Part shown: positions 1 through 7,682 of the stretch, in pieces
Layout: every line of letters starts with the position of its first letter
Numbering within the stretch: the first letter of the stretch is position 1
Source of the DNA: an uncultured Bacteroidota bacterium
GTDB lineage: Bacteria; Bacteroidota; Bacteroidia; Bacteroidales; P3
Assembly (NCBI GenBank): GCA_902762805.1
Contig: CACWPQ010000024.1
Span: 1-40,855, forward strand
Reading direction: 5' to 3'
DNA length: 40,855 nucleotides
The notes under the pieces: model-generated
What the model was told of the DNA's origin: nothing
What the model saw: only the letters and a program-made list of their open reading frames with translations
The model's database searches: none
Program-made: the position numbers and the translations under genes

Positions 1-1
1 A

Positions 2-391
2 CTGTCAACCTTGAACGATGTCCAACCTCCGACCTCCGACCTCCGACCTCCAACCTGCTACTACGTCGTCGGCTTCGGCCCCGCCGGCAACTTCACCGCC
101 GGCGGCAACACCTTCATCAACGACATCATCCGCATGGCCGGCGGACGCAACATCGCCGAGGACGTCAGCGGCTGGAGCTACAGCCTCGAAGCACTCATGC
201 AGCATGACCCCGACTTCATCCTCGTGCGACGCGAGGACAGCGCCGCCTTCTGCTCCATGAAACCCTACAACACCCTCCGCGCCGTCCGCCAAGGCCACGT
301 CATCGGCCTCGAAAGCGGCACCATGGACCTCCAAGTCCCCCGCAACATCGACGCCATCCTCACCCTCCGCTCCCGCATGGCCATCCCTTGA
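2..391 (+). CDS. BtuF-like periplasmic substrate-binding protein, 3' part
   Basis: The reading frame is open from base 2, so the gene starts outside the window and only about 129 C-terminal codons are visible. The segment resembles the C-terminal lobe of helical-backbone metal/cobalamin/haem ABC transporter binding proteins (BtuF/FepB type): a YYVVGFGPAGNF stretch is followed by GGNTFINDII, GGRNIAEDVSGWSYSLE and DPDFILV, the usual order for this lobe. Such proteins act in the periplasm or as lipoproteins and deliver a chelate to an inner-membrane permease. No permease or ATPase gene follows, because the next gene is a broken sulfatase-like gene. Codons about 7-18 are an unusual Pro/Ser/Thr-rich insert encoded by a 7-bp repeat array (19-56). 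The substrate cannot be read from this fragment. Confidence 0.7.
   Translation: MSTLNDVQPPTSDLRPPTCYYVVGFGPAGNFTAGGNTFINDIIRMAGGRNIAEDVSGWSYSLEALMQHDPDFILVRREDSAAFCSMKPYNTLRAVRQGHVIGLESGTMDLQVPRNIDAILTLRSRMAIP
19..56 (+). repeat. 7-bp tandem array (unit CCTCCGA) inside the BtuF-like frame
   Basis: Three perfect CCTCCGA units are followed by CCTCCAA and a partial unit, and preceded by a degenerate TGTCCAA unit. The frame stays open through it and codes for a Pro/Ser/Thr-rich linker. It belongs to the set of 7-bp-period arrays also found at 18097, 18501, 20826, 24648 and 40134. Confidence 0.85.
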
Positions 392-418
392 GCCCCCTTT
401 CCACCCAACCTCCCGACC

Positions 419-458
419 AGGACTCATCTAGGAGTCATCTAGGACTCATCTAGGACCC
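419..458 (+). repeat. 11-bp tandem array (unit AGGACTCATCT)
   Basis: Three consecutive 11-bp units (the second has one change, AGGAGTCATCT) plus a partial fourth lie between the stop of the BtuF-like gene and the start of the broken sulfatase-like gene. No function is evident. Confidence 0.8.
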
Positions 459-474
459 ACCCAACACCGCACAA

Positions 475-1925
475 ATGAAAATCAAAAGCAACGCCTTCGC
501 CCTCGGCGGCTACGCCGTGCCCGCACTCCTTTGGGCCACCCTCTTCGTCCAGGTGGTACTCTTCCAGTGGGCATGCTACCACAACCTGCTCATCACCAGC
601 CTCTGGAAGTCGCCAGACCACTTCCTCGTCTTCTGGCTCTCCAAAATCGGCATCGCACTCTTCCTCGCCAGCTTCGCCTTGCTCTCCAAACGCAAGTGGT
701 GGACCAATACAACTCCTTCTCCTACTACATCCTCCCCTGGCGCGACTTCAGCATGGAAGCCGACAAATGGGTGGTGCTGACCGAAGACACACATGAAACC
801 AACCGCTACATCTCCTACCATTCCATCGTCAGCAACCTGCCCCGCATCATTGCCTTCCATCACGCCACGCAATACAATGCACGTAGGGCTTCGGCGATGC
901 GAGTGTCGCGCACCGCAATCCCAGAAGAAGTCAGCAGTCTATATTTCCCAACCACCGACACCAGCATCGCCCCCTGCAACCTGATTGTCATGCTGGTCGA
1001 AAGCTTGGAGAGCTGGGTGATCGGCATCAAGGATGACAGTGACCGCGAGGTAGCTCCGCACCTATCGCGCCTGACGCAAAACTCCATCTATTTCCCCTAC
1101 TGCCAGTCGCAAGCAAAAGAAGGCGTCAGTGGCGACGGCCAACTCATCGTCAACACCGGCATACTTCCCCTGCAACAAGGTGCCGCCTGCATGATTTTCG
1201 GCGACAACACCTATCCCAATCTGGCGTCCGCCTTCAACGCCTCGGCCACCATCATTCCCACGCTCACCACCACATGGAACCAGACCGTGGCCTCCACATC
1301 CTATGGATACCAAGAGACCATATCCGAAGGCGAGATTGAAGACGACGCCCTCTTCCGCCTCACCAAACGCTGGCTTGACACCGTCAGTGCCACACCGTTC
1401 TGCCTCCAACTGCTCACCGTCTCCACCCATGGCCCCTTCGACCGCGTCCAACATGGTCCCCTGCAATTCAACTCCGACATGCCCGGCTCACTGCGCGACT
1501 ACCTAAAATGCGTACACTATGCCGACAGTTGCATCGGCGATTTCATGACCTACCTCGAGCAGCGCGGCTTACTGGACAACTCCATCATCGTCATCACCGG
1601 CGACCACACCGTTCTCAAGGACAACCTGCTGCGCGAGTACCGCAAGGCCGCCATCCAGCGTGGCTACGACTTCCTGTCGGGACACAACTTTGTGCCCATC
1701 ATCCTTCTTACACCAAACGATAAATCCCCACGCCACATCGCCGACACCTGCGGCCAGTACGACATCTACCCCACCCTGCGAGGATTGCTCGGCAGCGGCC
1801 GCTACCCCTGGAAGGGGCTCGGGCGCGACCTGCTTGATCCCACCTCCGTGCGACCTTTCTCCGAGCAGGAAGCCTACCGCTGGTCCGACGTGCTCATACG
1901 CTCCAACTGGTTCGAAGACAAATAA
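475..1925 (+). pseudogene. LTA-synthase/alkaline-phosphatase-superfamily membrane protein, broken
   Basis: The N-terminal part (475 to about 705) encodes two membrane helices and ends in SKRKWW. The rest continues in another frame, from about 700 to 1925, with a sulfatase-type domain: LIVMLVESLESW (metal and nucleophile strand), GVSGDGQL, STHGPF and VITGDHT, the motif order of the LTA synthase / phosphoglycerol transferase family. In intact relatives several more transmembrane helices separate these two parts. Here they are missing and the frame is shifted, so a deletion of probably tens of codons plus a frameshift is inferred. A translated product from an internal start would lack the membrane anchor. 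An assembly error is the alternative. Family members transfer phosphoglycerol or phosphoethanolamine groups at the outer face of the inner membrane. Confidence 0.7.
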
Positions 1926-1939
1926 CAAAACCCCTCAAT

Positions 1940-2548
1940 ATGGACAAATTAAGCTACGCACTGGGCCACAATATTGGCCACCAACTGATTGGAATGGGCT
2001 TGAAAGAGAGCCTCAATATTGACGACTACGCCGCCGCCATCGCCGACGTGCTGCAGGGGCGCACCCCGCAGATGAGCCACGAGGAGGCGCATCAGGTGCT
2101 GGAGCACTTCTTCAGCGAGCTGGAGGAGCGCCAGCAGGCCGAGGCCGCCGAGCGTGGCCGCGCCGCCCGCGCCGAGGGCGAGGCCTTCCTGAAGCAGAAC
2201 GCCGCCAAGCCCGGCGTCACCGTCACCCCCAGCGGCCTGCAATACGAGGTGCTCAAAGAAGGCACCGGCCGCCAGCCCAAAGCCACCGACACCGTCCGCT
2301 GCCACTACGAAGGCACCCTCCTCGACGGCACGGTCTTCGACTCCTCCTTCCGCCGCGGCACCCCCGCCGAATTCCCGCTCAACCAGGTCATCGCCGGCTG
2401 GACCGAGGGCGTGCAGCTGATGCGCGAAGGCGCCACTTTCAAATTCTACATCCCCTACCCTCTCGCCTACGGCGAGCGCGGCGCCGGCGCCGACATACCG
2501 CCCTACGCCGCACTGATTTTCACCGTCGAGCTAATAAAAGTACTCTAA
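1940..2548 (+). CDS. FKBP-type peptidyl-prolyl cis-trans isomerase
   Basis: A 202-residue protein with the two-part layout of FklB/FkpA-like isomerases. An N-terminal helical dimerisation region (residues about 1-90, beginning MDKLSYALGHNIG) carries a charged Glu/Ala/Arg-rich helix. A C-terminal FKBP domain (about 95-202) contains the usual VRCHYEGTLLDGTVFDSS, the VIAGWTEGVQLM strand-loop and YGERGAG motifs. It catalyses proline isomerisation during protein folding. No clear signal peptide is seen, so a cytoplasmic place is likely unless the start is further upstream. It begins 14 bases after the broken sulfatase-like gene and may use that gene's promoter. Confidence 0.95.
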   Translation: MDKLSYALGHNIGHQLIGMGLKESLNIDDYAAAIADVLQGRTPQMSHEEAHQVLEHFFSELEERQQAEAAERGRAARAEGEAFLKQNAAKPGVTVTPSGLQYEVLKEGTGRQPKATDTVRCHYEGTLLDGTVFDSSFRRGTPAEFPLNQVIAGWTEGVQLMREGATFKFYIPYPLAYGERGAGADIPPYAALIFTVELIKVL

Positions 2549-2586
2549 CAACCGTGAATGGCCAACTTAGGCTGTTACCGTTCTAG

Positions 2587-2603
2587 CCTTGATTGGATCA
2601 AGG
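2587..2603. terminator. Small hairpin between converging genes
   Basis: CCTTGAT and ATCAAGG form a 7-bp stem with a 3-base loop. It lies between the converging FKBP and lipoprotein genes and overlaps the lipoprotein stop codon. No long T-run follows on either strand, so its role as terminator is weak. Confidence 0.3.
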
Positions 2604-3215
2604 AGTAATTTTGCGGAACCGGAAGAAGTGGCTGTTGACCGACTCGTCGCGGAGGGGATAGCCCCAGTCGGCGATGGTGACCAGGGTGTCGGAGACGGAC
2701 CGCACCTCGTAGTAGTGTGCATGCTCGAGCATGCCAGGGGCGGTGTCGTCGCTTGCAGGCGCATCGGCGGGCAGGAAGACGACGAGCGTGGAGGTGTCGC
2801 TGGGGAACTGCTCGGGCTGGACGTCGCACACCCGGCGCAGGACGTAGCGGTAGGTCTCACCGTCGACAAAACCGTTGGTGGGATAGCCGGTCATGTTGAC
2901 AGTGTGGGAGGTGAAATGGGTGTTGTCGGTCCAGGTGGTGGTGACGACCAGGGGCGTTTCGACAGGATGGAAGACCGTGTCGTTGCGCTGGTAGGCGCGC
3001 CCAGAAGTGTAGTACACGTAGCGCCACACGCGGCCGTCGATGGCGGCGGCGGTGTCGTAGGGCGGGAGGGTGCCGACAGTGTCGCGGACATGGACCTTGT
3101 CGGCGACGGGGTCGGGAGTCGGATTGACCGGATTGACAGGGTCTTTGTCCTTGTCGCACGAGACGGCGACCGCGAGAACGAACAGCGCGAAGGCTGGCAG
3201 CAATGTGTTTTTCAT
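2598..3215 (-). CDS. Hypothetical secreted lipoprotein
   Basis: A 205-residue protein with a lipoprotein signal peptide: charged start MKNT, a hydrophobic core, then a lipobox ending AVAVSC with the lipidated cysteine at about residue 20. A Lys/Asp/Pro-rich linker (DKDKDPVNPVNPTPDP) follows, as is usual behind the cysteine of Bacteroidales surface lipoproteins. The rest is rich in Thr, Asp and aromatic residues and resembles no family I recognise. A promoter box lies about 27 bases upstream. It is the last core gene before the AT-rich island. Confidence 0.75.
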   Translation of the reverse strand: MKNTLLPAFALFVLAVAVSCDKDKDPVNPVNPTPDPVADKVHVRDTVGTLPPYDTAAAIDGRVWRYVYYTSGRAYQRNDTVFHPVETPLVVTTTWTDNTHFTSHTVNMTGYPTNGFVDGETYRYVLRRVCDVQPEQFPSDTSTLVVFLPADAPASDDTAPGMLEHAHYYEVRSVSDTLVTIADWGYPLRDESVNSHFFRFRKITP

Positions 3216-3241
3216 AATGTTGTGTGTTTAAAATTTCGATG

Positions 3242-3249
3242 CAAAGTTA
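3242..3249 (-). promoter_or_regulatory. Bacteroidota -7 box (TAACTTTG) for the lipoprotein gene
   Basis: On the - strand the sequence reads TAACTTTG, fitting the TAnnTTTG consensus of Bacteroidota sigma-ABfr promoters. It lies 27 bases upstream of the lipoprotein ATG at 3215. Confidence 0.6.
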
Positions 3250-3870
3250 AAAAAAAAATGGATTGTAGTTATTTTTTACAGCATTTTTTATAACATTTTT
3301 TCACAACACACTGTGCATCAACCACCTATCACACATATTTTTTTTAGTATCATGGGCACTCGGAAGGTATTTATACCATCCCACACCGCTCTGAAAAAAT
3401 AATTTTGCCACTTCGATACATCCTCGACTTCTTCAAGCAGTTATGGAGCAACGGATTACGAGGAACCAATATTAAATTAGTGCTTTGATCTGGCGTCTTT
3501 GATTTCTATCGAGGATGAATTGTCGCTATGCTCCGATGATCCGTATGGAAACAAACGACGTCTTCTATTCAAATTTTCAGAAGAATTAGGCTTTTGTATG
3601 CAAGTTGCGTGCAACAAAAAACATCAAAACAGCTGCTGAACCTTCGGCATTCCTTCAGCTGTGTCTTGGTATAGCCTTAATGGTACAATCCCACAATTAC
3701 CAACGCATTCACGCACTAATACATTCTAATTGCGTCTTAACGTATGTTGACAATGTGATTTATCAATTATATATATGATTTGCTCAAAAGACATCTTTGT
3801 TTTAATCAAATATATTGATTCTTTTCTTGGTGCTGGATTCAAATTTTAAACTTAATTTTTATTTTTTCAA
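3250..3870. other. AT-rich stretch without a gene; left edge of the island
   Basis: Composition changes abruptly from GC-rich to AT-rich at about 3240-3250. No gene with a plausible start is visible. A stretch open on the + strand from 3481 to 3636 has coding-like composition but no start and no recognised family; it may be a gene remnant. No tRNA, integrase or clear attachment repeat was seen, so the exact insertion point is unresolved. Confidence 0.6.
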
Positions 3871-3880
3871 AAAAAAAGCG

Positions 3881-3888
3881 TATCTTTG
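3881..3888 (+). promoter_or_regulatory. Bacteroidota -7 box (TATCTTTG) for the ATPase-nuclease operon
   Basis: TATCTTTG behind an A/T-rich upstream stretch, 27 bases before the ATPase start codon at 3916. It is the only match to the TAnnTTTG consensus that I saw just upstream of this gene and would drive both + strand genes. Confidence 0.65.
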
Positions 3889-3915
3889 CAGAAAGATAGC
3901 AAATGATTATTAACG

Positions 3916-5178
3916 ATGAAAAGGCTGACAATCAAGAATATAGGCCCACTGACGAATGTGTTGGTAGATTTTGCCAAATACAATCTTTTTATTGGTCCAC
4001 AAAGTTCTGGAAAAAGTTGTATCCTAAAAATTGCATCCTATTGCAACTGGGTTGAGAAACGAATCGAGCTGAGCCAGGCGCCAGATGACTATCTGAATGA
4101 AGTTGAGTTTTGGAAACGTCTTGTAGATTATCATCGTCTGAATGGCTTCATTAAAAAGGGATTCCTGATTAAATATGAATCCTCTTATATGACCTTTTCT
4201 ATTTCCGGATCCCCTGAAAAGATTCAGTTCAACTTCAAATGGAAACCCCGTAACCGCTGGCAATACCGTCGTCCTCAAATAGCATACATTCCCGCCGAGC
4301 GCAACATAGTGGCGGTCATCCCTAATTGGTTCGATATCTCTTTCAGCAATGACAACAACCTCCAGGGGTATATGTCTGATTGGGAAAATGCCCGCAACAC
4401 ATTCCCGCAATACAGCAAACTTGACATCCTTAATCTTGGACTTTCCTATTATTACGACAATGAGCAATTCCGAGAGCGAATACTTATTAACAACAAAGTT
4501 GAAATTGCATTTCTGAATGCATCAAGCGGACTTCAGTCCGTCGTTCCGCTATGTGGCTTGATAAATTACCTGACTTTTCACGAACTACACCGCCCCCGCC
4601 GTCTCAGTGTGGCGCAAGAACGAGAACTAAACAGCCTGCAGGACACGTTATATAAAGAAAAATTTACGCAGTCGAATGGCTCTAATATTGTAGGCAGGGT
4701 CGACGATATTACAAGAACATTCCCTGAACCTCGTATCAAGTTCTTCTCTTCCCATCGAGAGGAGGCTATGTTTAGTGAAATAGTAGACAGATTCTCACTA
4801 ACGCAACACGCATCAATCTATCTTGAAGAACCAGAGGAGAATCTTTTCCCCACCACGCAGTATGAGCTGGTGAAATGGATGGCCAAGCAGATAAATACTA
4901 CTCAAGATAACAGCCTATGCATTGCCACACACAGTCCTTATATCCTATCCTCATTCAACAACCTTATCCAAGCTTCTGAATGCAAAGACGACATGACCGT
5001 AGAATCGACCGTTGGCAAATCCTCTACAATCTCATTCGAAGACATCAATGTCTATGCAGTGGATAATGGAACAGTCAAGGATATAAAAGACTATGACCTG
5101 CGCCTTATATCCCAAACCGATTTAGACGCCGCATCCGATACTATAGCCTCCGACTTCTCCAAACTGCTTGAGTCATGA
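3916..5178 (+). CDS. AAA/ABC-type ATPase of a two-gene putative defence system
   Basis: A 420-residue P-loop ATPase of the AAA_15/OLD/SMC-like type. Visible motifs: Walker A GPQSSGKS (27-34), the YIPAERN segment (124-130) common in this group, a signature-like NASSGLQS (201-208), Walker B with catalytic acids IYLEEPEEN (301-309) and an H-loop ATHSPY (337-342). It lacks the TOPRIM domain of OLD nucleases: the residues after the H-loop are few and contain no TOPRIM motif. Its stop overlaps the next start as ATGA, so the two proteins are probably made together. By analogy with Septu or PARIS, where an ATPase of this kind controls a toxic nuclease, this is inferred to be the sensor/regulator. The AT-rich composition differs from the flanking core, suggesting horizontal transfer. 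Confidence 0.8.
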   Translation: MKRLTIKNIGPLTNVLVDFAKYNLFIGPQSSGKSCILKIASYCNWVEKRIELSQAPDDYLNEVEFWKRLVDYHRLNGFIKKGFLIKYESSYMTFSISGSPEKIQFNFKWKPRNRWQYRRPQIAYIPAERNIVAVIPNWFDISFSNDNNLQGYMSDWENARNTFPQYSKLDILNLGLSYYYDNEQFRERILINNKVEIAFLNASSGLQSVVPLCGLINYLTFHELHRPRRLSVAQERELNSLQDTLYKEKFTQSNGSNIVGRVDDITRTFPEPRIKFFSSHREEAMFSEIVDRFSLTQHASIYLEEPEENLFPTTQYELVKWMAKQINTTQDNSLCIATHSPYILSSFNNLIQASECKDDMTVESTVGKSSTISFEDINVYAVDNGTVKDIKDYDLRLISQTDLDAASDTIASDFSKLLES

Positions 5179-5606
5179 ATGAAATCCCCGCACATTGTGT
5201 CGAAATGAGGTCCGATTCCCTCATTGTTTTCTCAGAAAACAAATCAAAGATAACGTTTGGAAATCCCGACCATAACACCTATCGTGCCATTCAAGTGGAT
5301 GGATGTGTTTTTAATGCTGCGGATGGCCAAAAATGTGATAAATTATTGGAAAGCGAGCAATATGCTGACCAATATTTCGTCGAACTGAAAGGTGGCGATT
5401 CGGGCAAGGCTGTAGAGCAATTGAAAGACACCATTGACAAAATGCCACCACGTCTCGTTGGGGCGAAACGAATGGCCTTTGCTGTATTCTCAAACACTTG
5501 TCCCAAGAACGACACCAAACGTCAGGCTATTGAAAAGATCTTTAAGAACAGGGGGATAGCCATAAAATTCTGTCGAACAGGGGAAACCTACCGACTGGAA
5601 CGATGA
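5175..5606 (+). CDS. Small PD-(D/E)XK-like nuclease partner of the ATPase
   Basis: A 143-residue protein whose centre reads KCDKLLES followed about 10 residues later by YFVELKGGD. This matches the acid (D55) and ExK (E70, K72) of PD-(D/E)XK nucleases, with a following helix containing AVEQLKDTI (Q82) as in many restriction-type folds. No signal peptide or membrane segment is seen. It overlaps the ATPase gene by 4 bases (ATGA), which indicates translational coupling and suggests a stoichiometric complex. I do not recognise a named family. Nuclease activity is inferred from the motif alone; substrate (phage DNA, host DNA or RNA) is unknown. Confidence 0.65.
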   Translation: MNEIPAHCVEMRSDSLIVFSENKSKITFGNPDHNTYRAIQVDGCVFNAADGQKCDKLLESEQYADQYFVELKGGDSGKAVEQLKDTIDKMPPRLVGAKRMAFAVFSNTCPKNDTKRQAIEKIFKNRGIAIKFCRTGETYRLER

Positions 5607-5712
5607 TATAGATACCCCACCGAATGATACTGTATCTTGTCATAAATAGTTCTGTGTCCATTGTATTTTTGAGACCGGAACCATTCATGAATAAAAATAT
5701 CATTTTTGTTCG

Positions 5713-6591
5713 CTATGATAAAAATTCGTAAGCGCTTTTTTTGAATTCAGAGGAATGGTCTGTTAATATCAGTGAACCAACTCGAATGTTCTTAAATAAA
5801 GCATATTTTTCCACTAAAGGCTTGAACTTGTCACATCCATATTCCGAAATGCAGTTGTAAAAAATAATCAAAAGTTCGTCTTTTGAAAGTTGTGCACGTA
5901 GCAAACATAGATATTTATATTTTTCTTCTACAGACAAAACATTTATGTCATAATCATCCACATAACGTATTATCCTATAAAGATGACGAAAATAATGATC
6001 CAACTGACCATCTTCCACATATTGGTAATACTCGTTTAGACAGCCGTCTAATGTAGATATCTTTTTCACTTTGCACTGATAATAGATATCAGAATACAAC
6101 TCTTTTATAGCCTTTCTTCCAACATGTTCTAGTACAAAGTCACCCGTCTGCAAATACCTTAACTCATTTAATATTTTCTGTTGCATGTCTAGCATATTGA
6201 AAAAAGTATTCTCAAACCGCTGTAACATGATTGTCTTGTTTTGTTCCTTTAATTCTTTATTGGTTTGAGCTATCTCTTCTTTTTGTAATTTCAATGCTTC
6301 AGTTTGTGCTTCAAGATCCTGGCGCTGTAATTTTATTTCGTCTTTCTGATTCTGCAAATCTTCACGTTGCTGAAGCATGGTTACAATTAGTCCGGCAAAA
6401 GCTAATCCGGAGAACAAAGCGCCAATAAATCCAAACATGTCTCCGAATTGTCCACGTTTCTCAGAATCCGAAGGAAATATGCAGTACATGAAAAGGATGT
6501 ATGCAGTACAGATAACAACCACGACTAATATTGCTATCCAGAATACCCTTTGGGGATTTATATTACCTTCTTTATCTTTCCTTTTTGACAT
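5713..6591 (-). CDS. PutAbiC-type abortive infection membrane protein
   Basis: About 292 residues from the chosen start MSKRKDKE (base 6591). An earlier in-frame start at 6642 would overlap the upstream gene. Two membrane helices (about 17-39 and 52-73) are followed by a long Gln/Glu/Lys-rich coiled coil (75-123), then QRFENTFFNML (124-134), the sequence typical at the head of the putative AbiC (PutAbiC) domain. The C-terminal domain is helical and would face the cytoplasm. Family members are linked to phage abortive infection in lactococci; the mechanism is not settled. The gene starts 25 bases after the Mrr-like endonuclease gene and is probably co-transcribed with it. Confidence 0.8.
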   Translation of the reverse strand: MSKRKDKEGNINPQRVFWIAILVVVVICTAYILFMYCIFPSDSEKRGQFGDMFGFIGALFSGLAFAGLIVTMLQQREDLQNQKDEIKLQRQDLEAQTEALKLQKEEIAQTNKELKEQNKTIMLQRFENTFFNMLDMQQKILNELRYLQTGDFVLEHVGRKAIKELYSDIYYQCKVKKISTLDGCLNEYYQYVEDGQLDHYFRHLYRIIRYVDDYDINVLSVEEKYKYLCLLRAQLSKDELLIIFYNCISEYGCDKFKPLVEKYALFKNIRVGSLILTDHSSEFKKSAYEFLS

Positions 6592-6616
6592 AATAGTACG
6601 CTTATAAGAACATTTT

Positions 6617-7519
6617 TCAAATAGGATGAAATAAAACCTCACCGGTTTGGGATGCTCGCTGTTTTTTTCTATAAAGTAAATCTGTGAGGCTAATTCTCAT
6701 TTCTAAAACATTTAAAATATCCTGTGCATCCATAAGGATAACGTCGTCCGCGGTAAGGTATTCAACACATTCTTTTGAAAAACCATTGATTGAGATAAAA
6801 AGGCCAAGTGTTGTTTTTAGTTTGCTGCGAACTTTACCTTGAAATGATTGGATTGTCGATTTTGGTACAGGGACTTCTACCCATTTCGCTTCTATCAAAT
6901 AATGTTGATTGTCGTGAACAAACGCACCATCAATTTGTTCTCCCTGTGCTTTATATGAACATTTGGGATCCAAATCATATAGAACAAATAACCGATTTAA
7001 AAATTTTTCAAACTCTAAACCTCTCTCTTGGTGATTAGAGTGTATTGATAAATCAAAAAAAATATTTTTTAAATTGGTCAATTCGTCTGTGACAGCCTTT
7101 GTGTCGTTTATTAGTGCATCATATCTCTTTTTGTTCTCTTGTATTTTTTGCTTTTCCTGTTGTATTTGAAGGTATCCTTGTGTTTGCTTTCTTAATGCTT
7201 CAACACTTTGTTTGGCTTTTTTTACTTTTTGAGCTCCGTCCTCCCATTTTTCCAAATGACTAAAATCCGTCATGTCCGTAACTGCAAAAATTAAGGAAAG
7301 CAAATCCTCGCCATAAATATCTTGTCTTTCTGCCATTCGCATTACGATGTCTTCCGCAGTCTGCCTTTTTACTTGGTTAAAGTCTATGGTAGCAAGGAAG
7401 TATTTGTTCTCGATCGATTGATATACAAATTGTTTTAATTCTTCTTTCTTCCAATATATATGAGTCAGGGCCTCTTTTAATGCCAATATTGCAGCAGGTG
7501 AAATTTTTTTACTATTCAT
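6617..7519 (-). CDS. Mrr-like restriction endonuclease
   Basis: 300 residues from MNSKKISPAA. This start is chosen because a promoter box sits just upstream, at 7535-7542; a longer frame would begin inside or before that box. The N-terminal part is helical with a coiled coil (about 95-150). The C-terminal part carries an Mrr-type PD-(D/E)XK nuclease: RGLEFEKFL (helix with acidic residue), QIDGAF (D197), YLIEAKW (E210, K212) and a Gln-containing following helix. Mrr-type enzymes usually cut methylated or foreign DNA. No DNA methylase is encoded nearby, fitting a modification-dependent or non-methyl-protected system. It is followed at once by the PutAbiC gene. Confidence 0.8.
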   Translation of the reverse strand: MNSKKISPAAILALKEALTHIYWKKEELKQFVYQSIENKYFLATIDFNQVKRQTAEDIVMRMAERQDIYGEDLLSLIFAVTDMTDFSHLEKWEDGAQKVKKAKQSVEALRKQTQGYLQIQQEKQKIQENKKRYDALINDTKAVTDELTNLKNIFFDLSIHSNHQERGLEFEKFLNRLFVLYDLDPKCSYKAQGEQIDGAFVHDNQHYLIEAKWVEVPVPKSTIQSFQGKVRSKLKTTLGLFISINGFSKECVEYLTADDVILMDAQDILNVLEMRISLTDLLYRKKQRASQTGEVLFHPI

Positions 7520-7534
7520 TTTCTTTATTTTTTG

Positions 7535-7542
7535 CAAAGATA
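7535..7542 (-). promoter_or_regulatory. Bacteroidota -7 box (TATCTTTG) for the Mrr-AbiC pair
   Basis: TATCTTTG on the - strand, 15 bases upstream of the chosen Mrr start. It lies in the 160-base gap behind the Z1 gene, so the Mrr-AbiC pair can be transcribed independently of Z1. Confidence 0.65.
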
Positions 7543-7682
7543 CAAAGGAATAGACTATTGACAAAATATTTTTATCAACAGTAAGAAATAAATGATTTAC
7601 TAGAAATCAATTATTTTGTTCAATAATTGTGTTTTCTTCGGAGATAAGGTTACTGTCAAAAAAGTTGTTTGCCTATTATACT

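Noticed and set aside
3481..3636. Possible gene remnant on the + strand in the 3.25-3.87 kb gap
   Set aside because: Fifty-two open codons with protein-like composition, but preceded by a stop, without start codon and without a recognisable family.
4024..4467. A 147-codon - strand frame inside the ATPase gene
   Set aside because: Fully antisense to well-supported ATPase motifs, with no start context or family resemblance.
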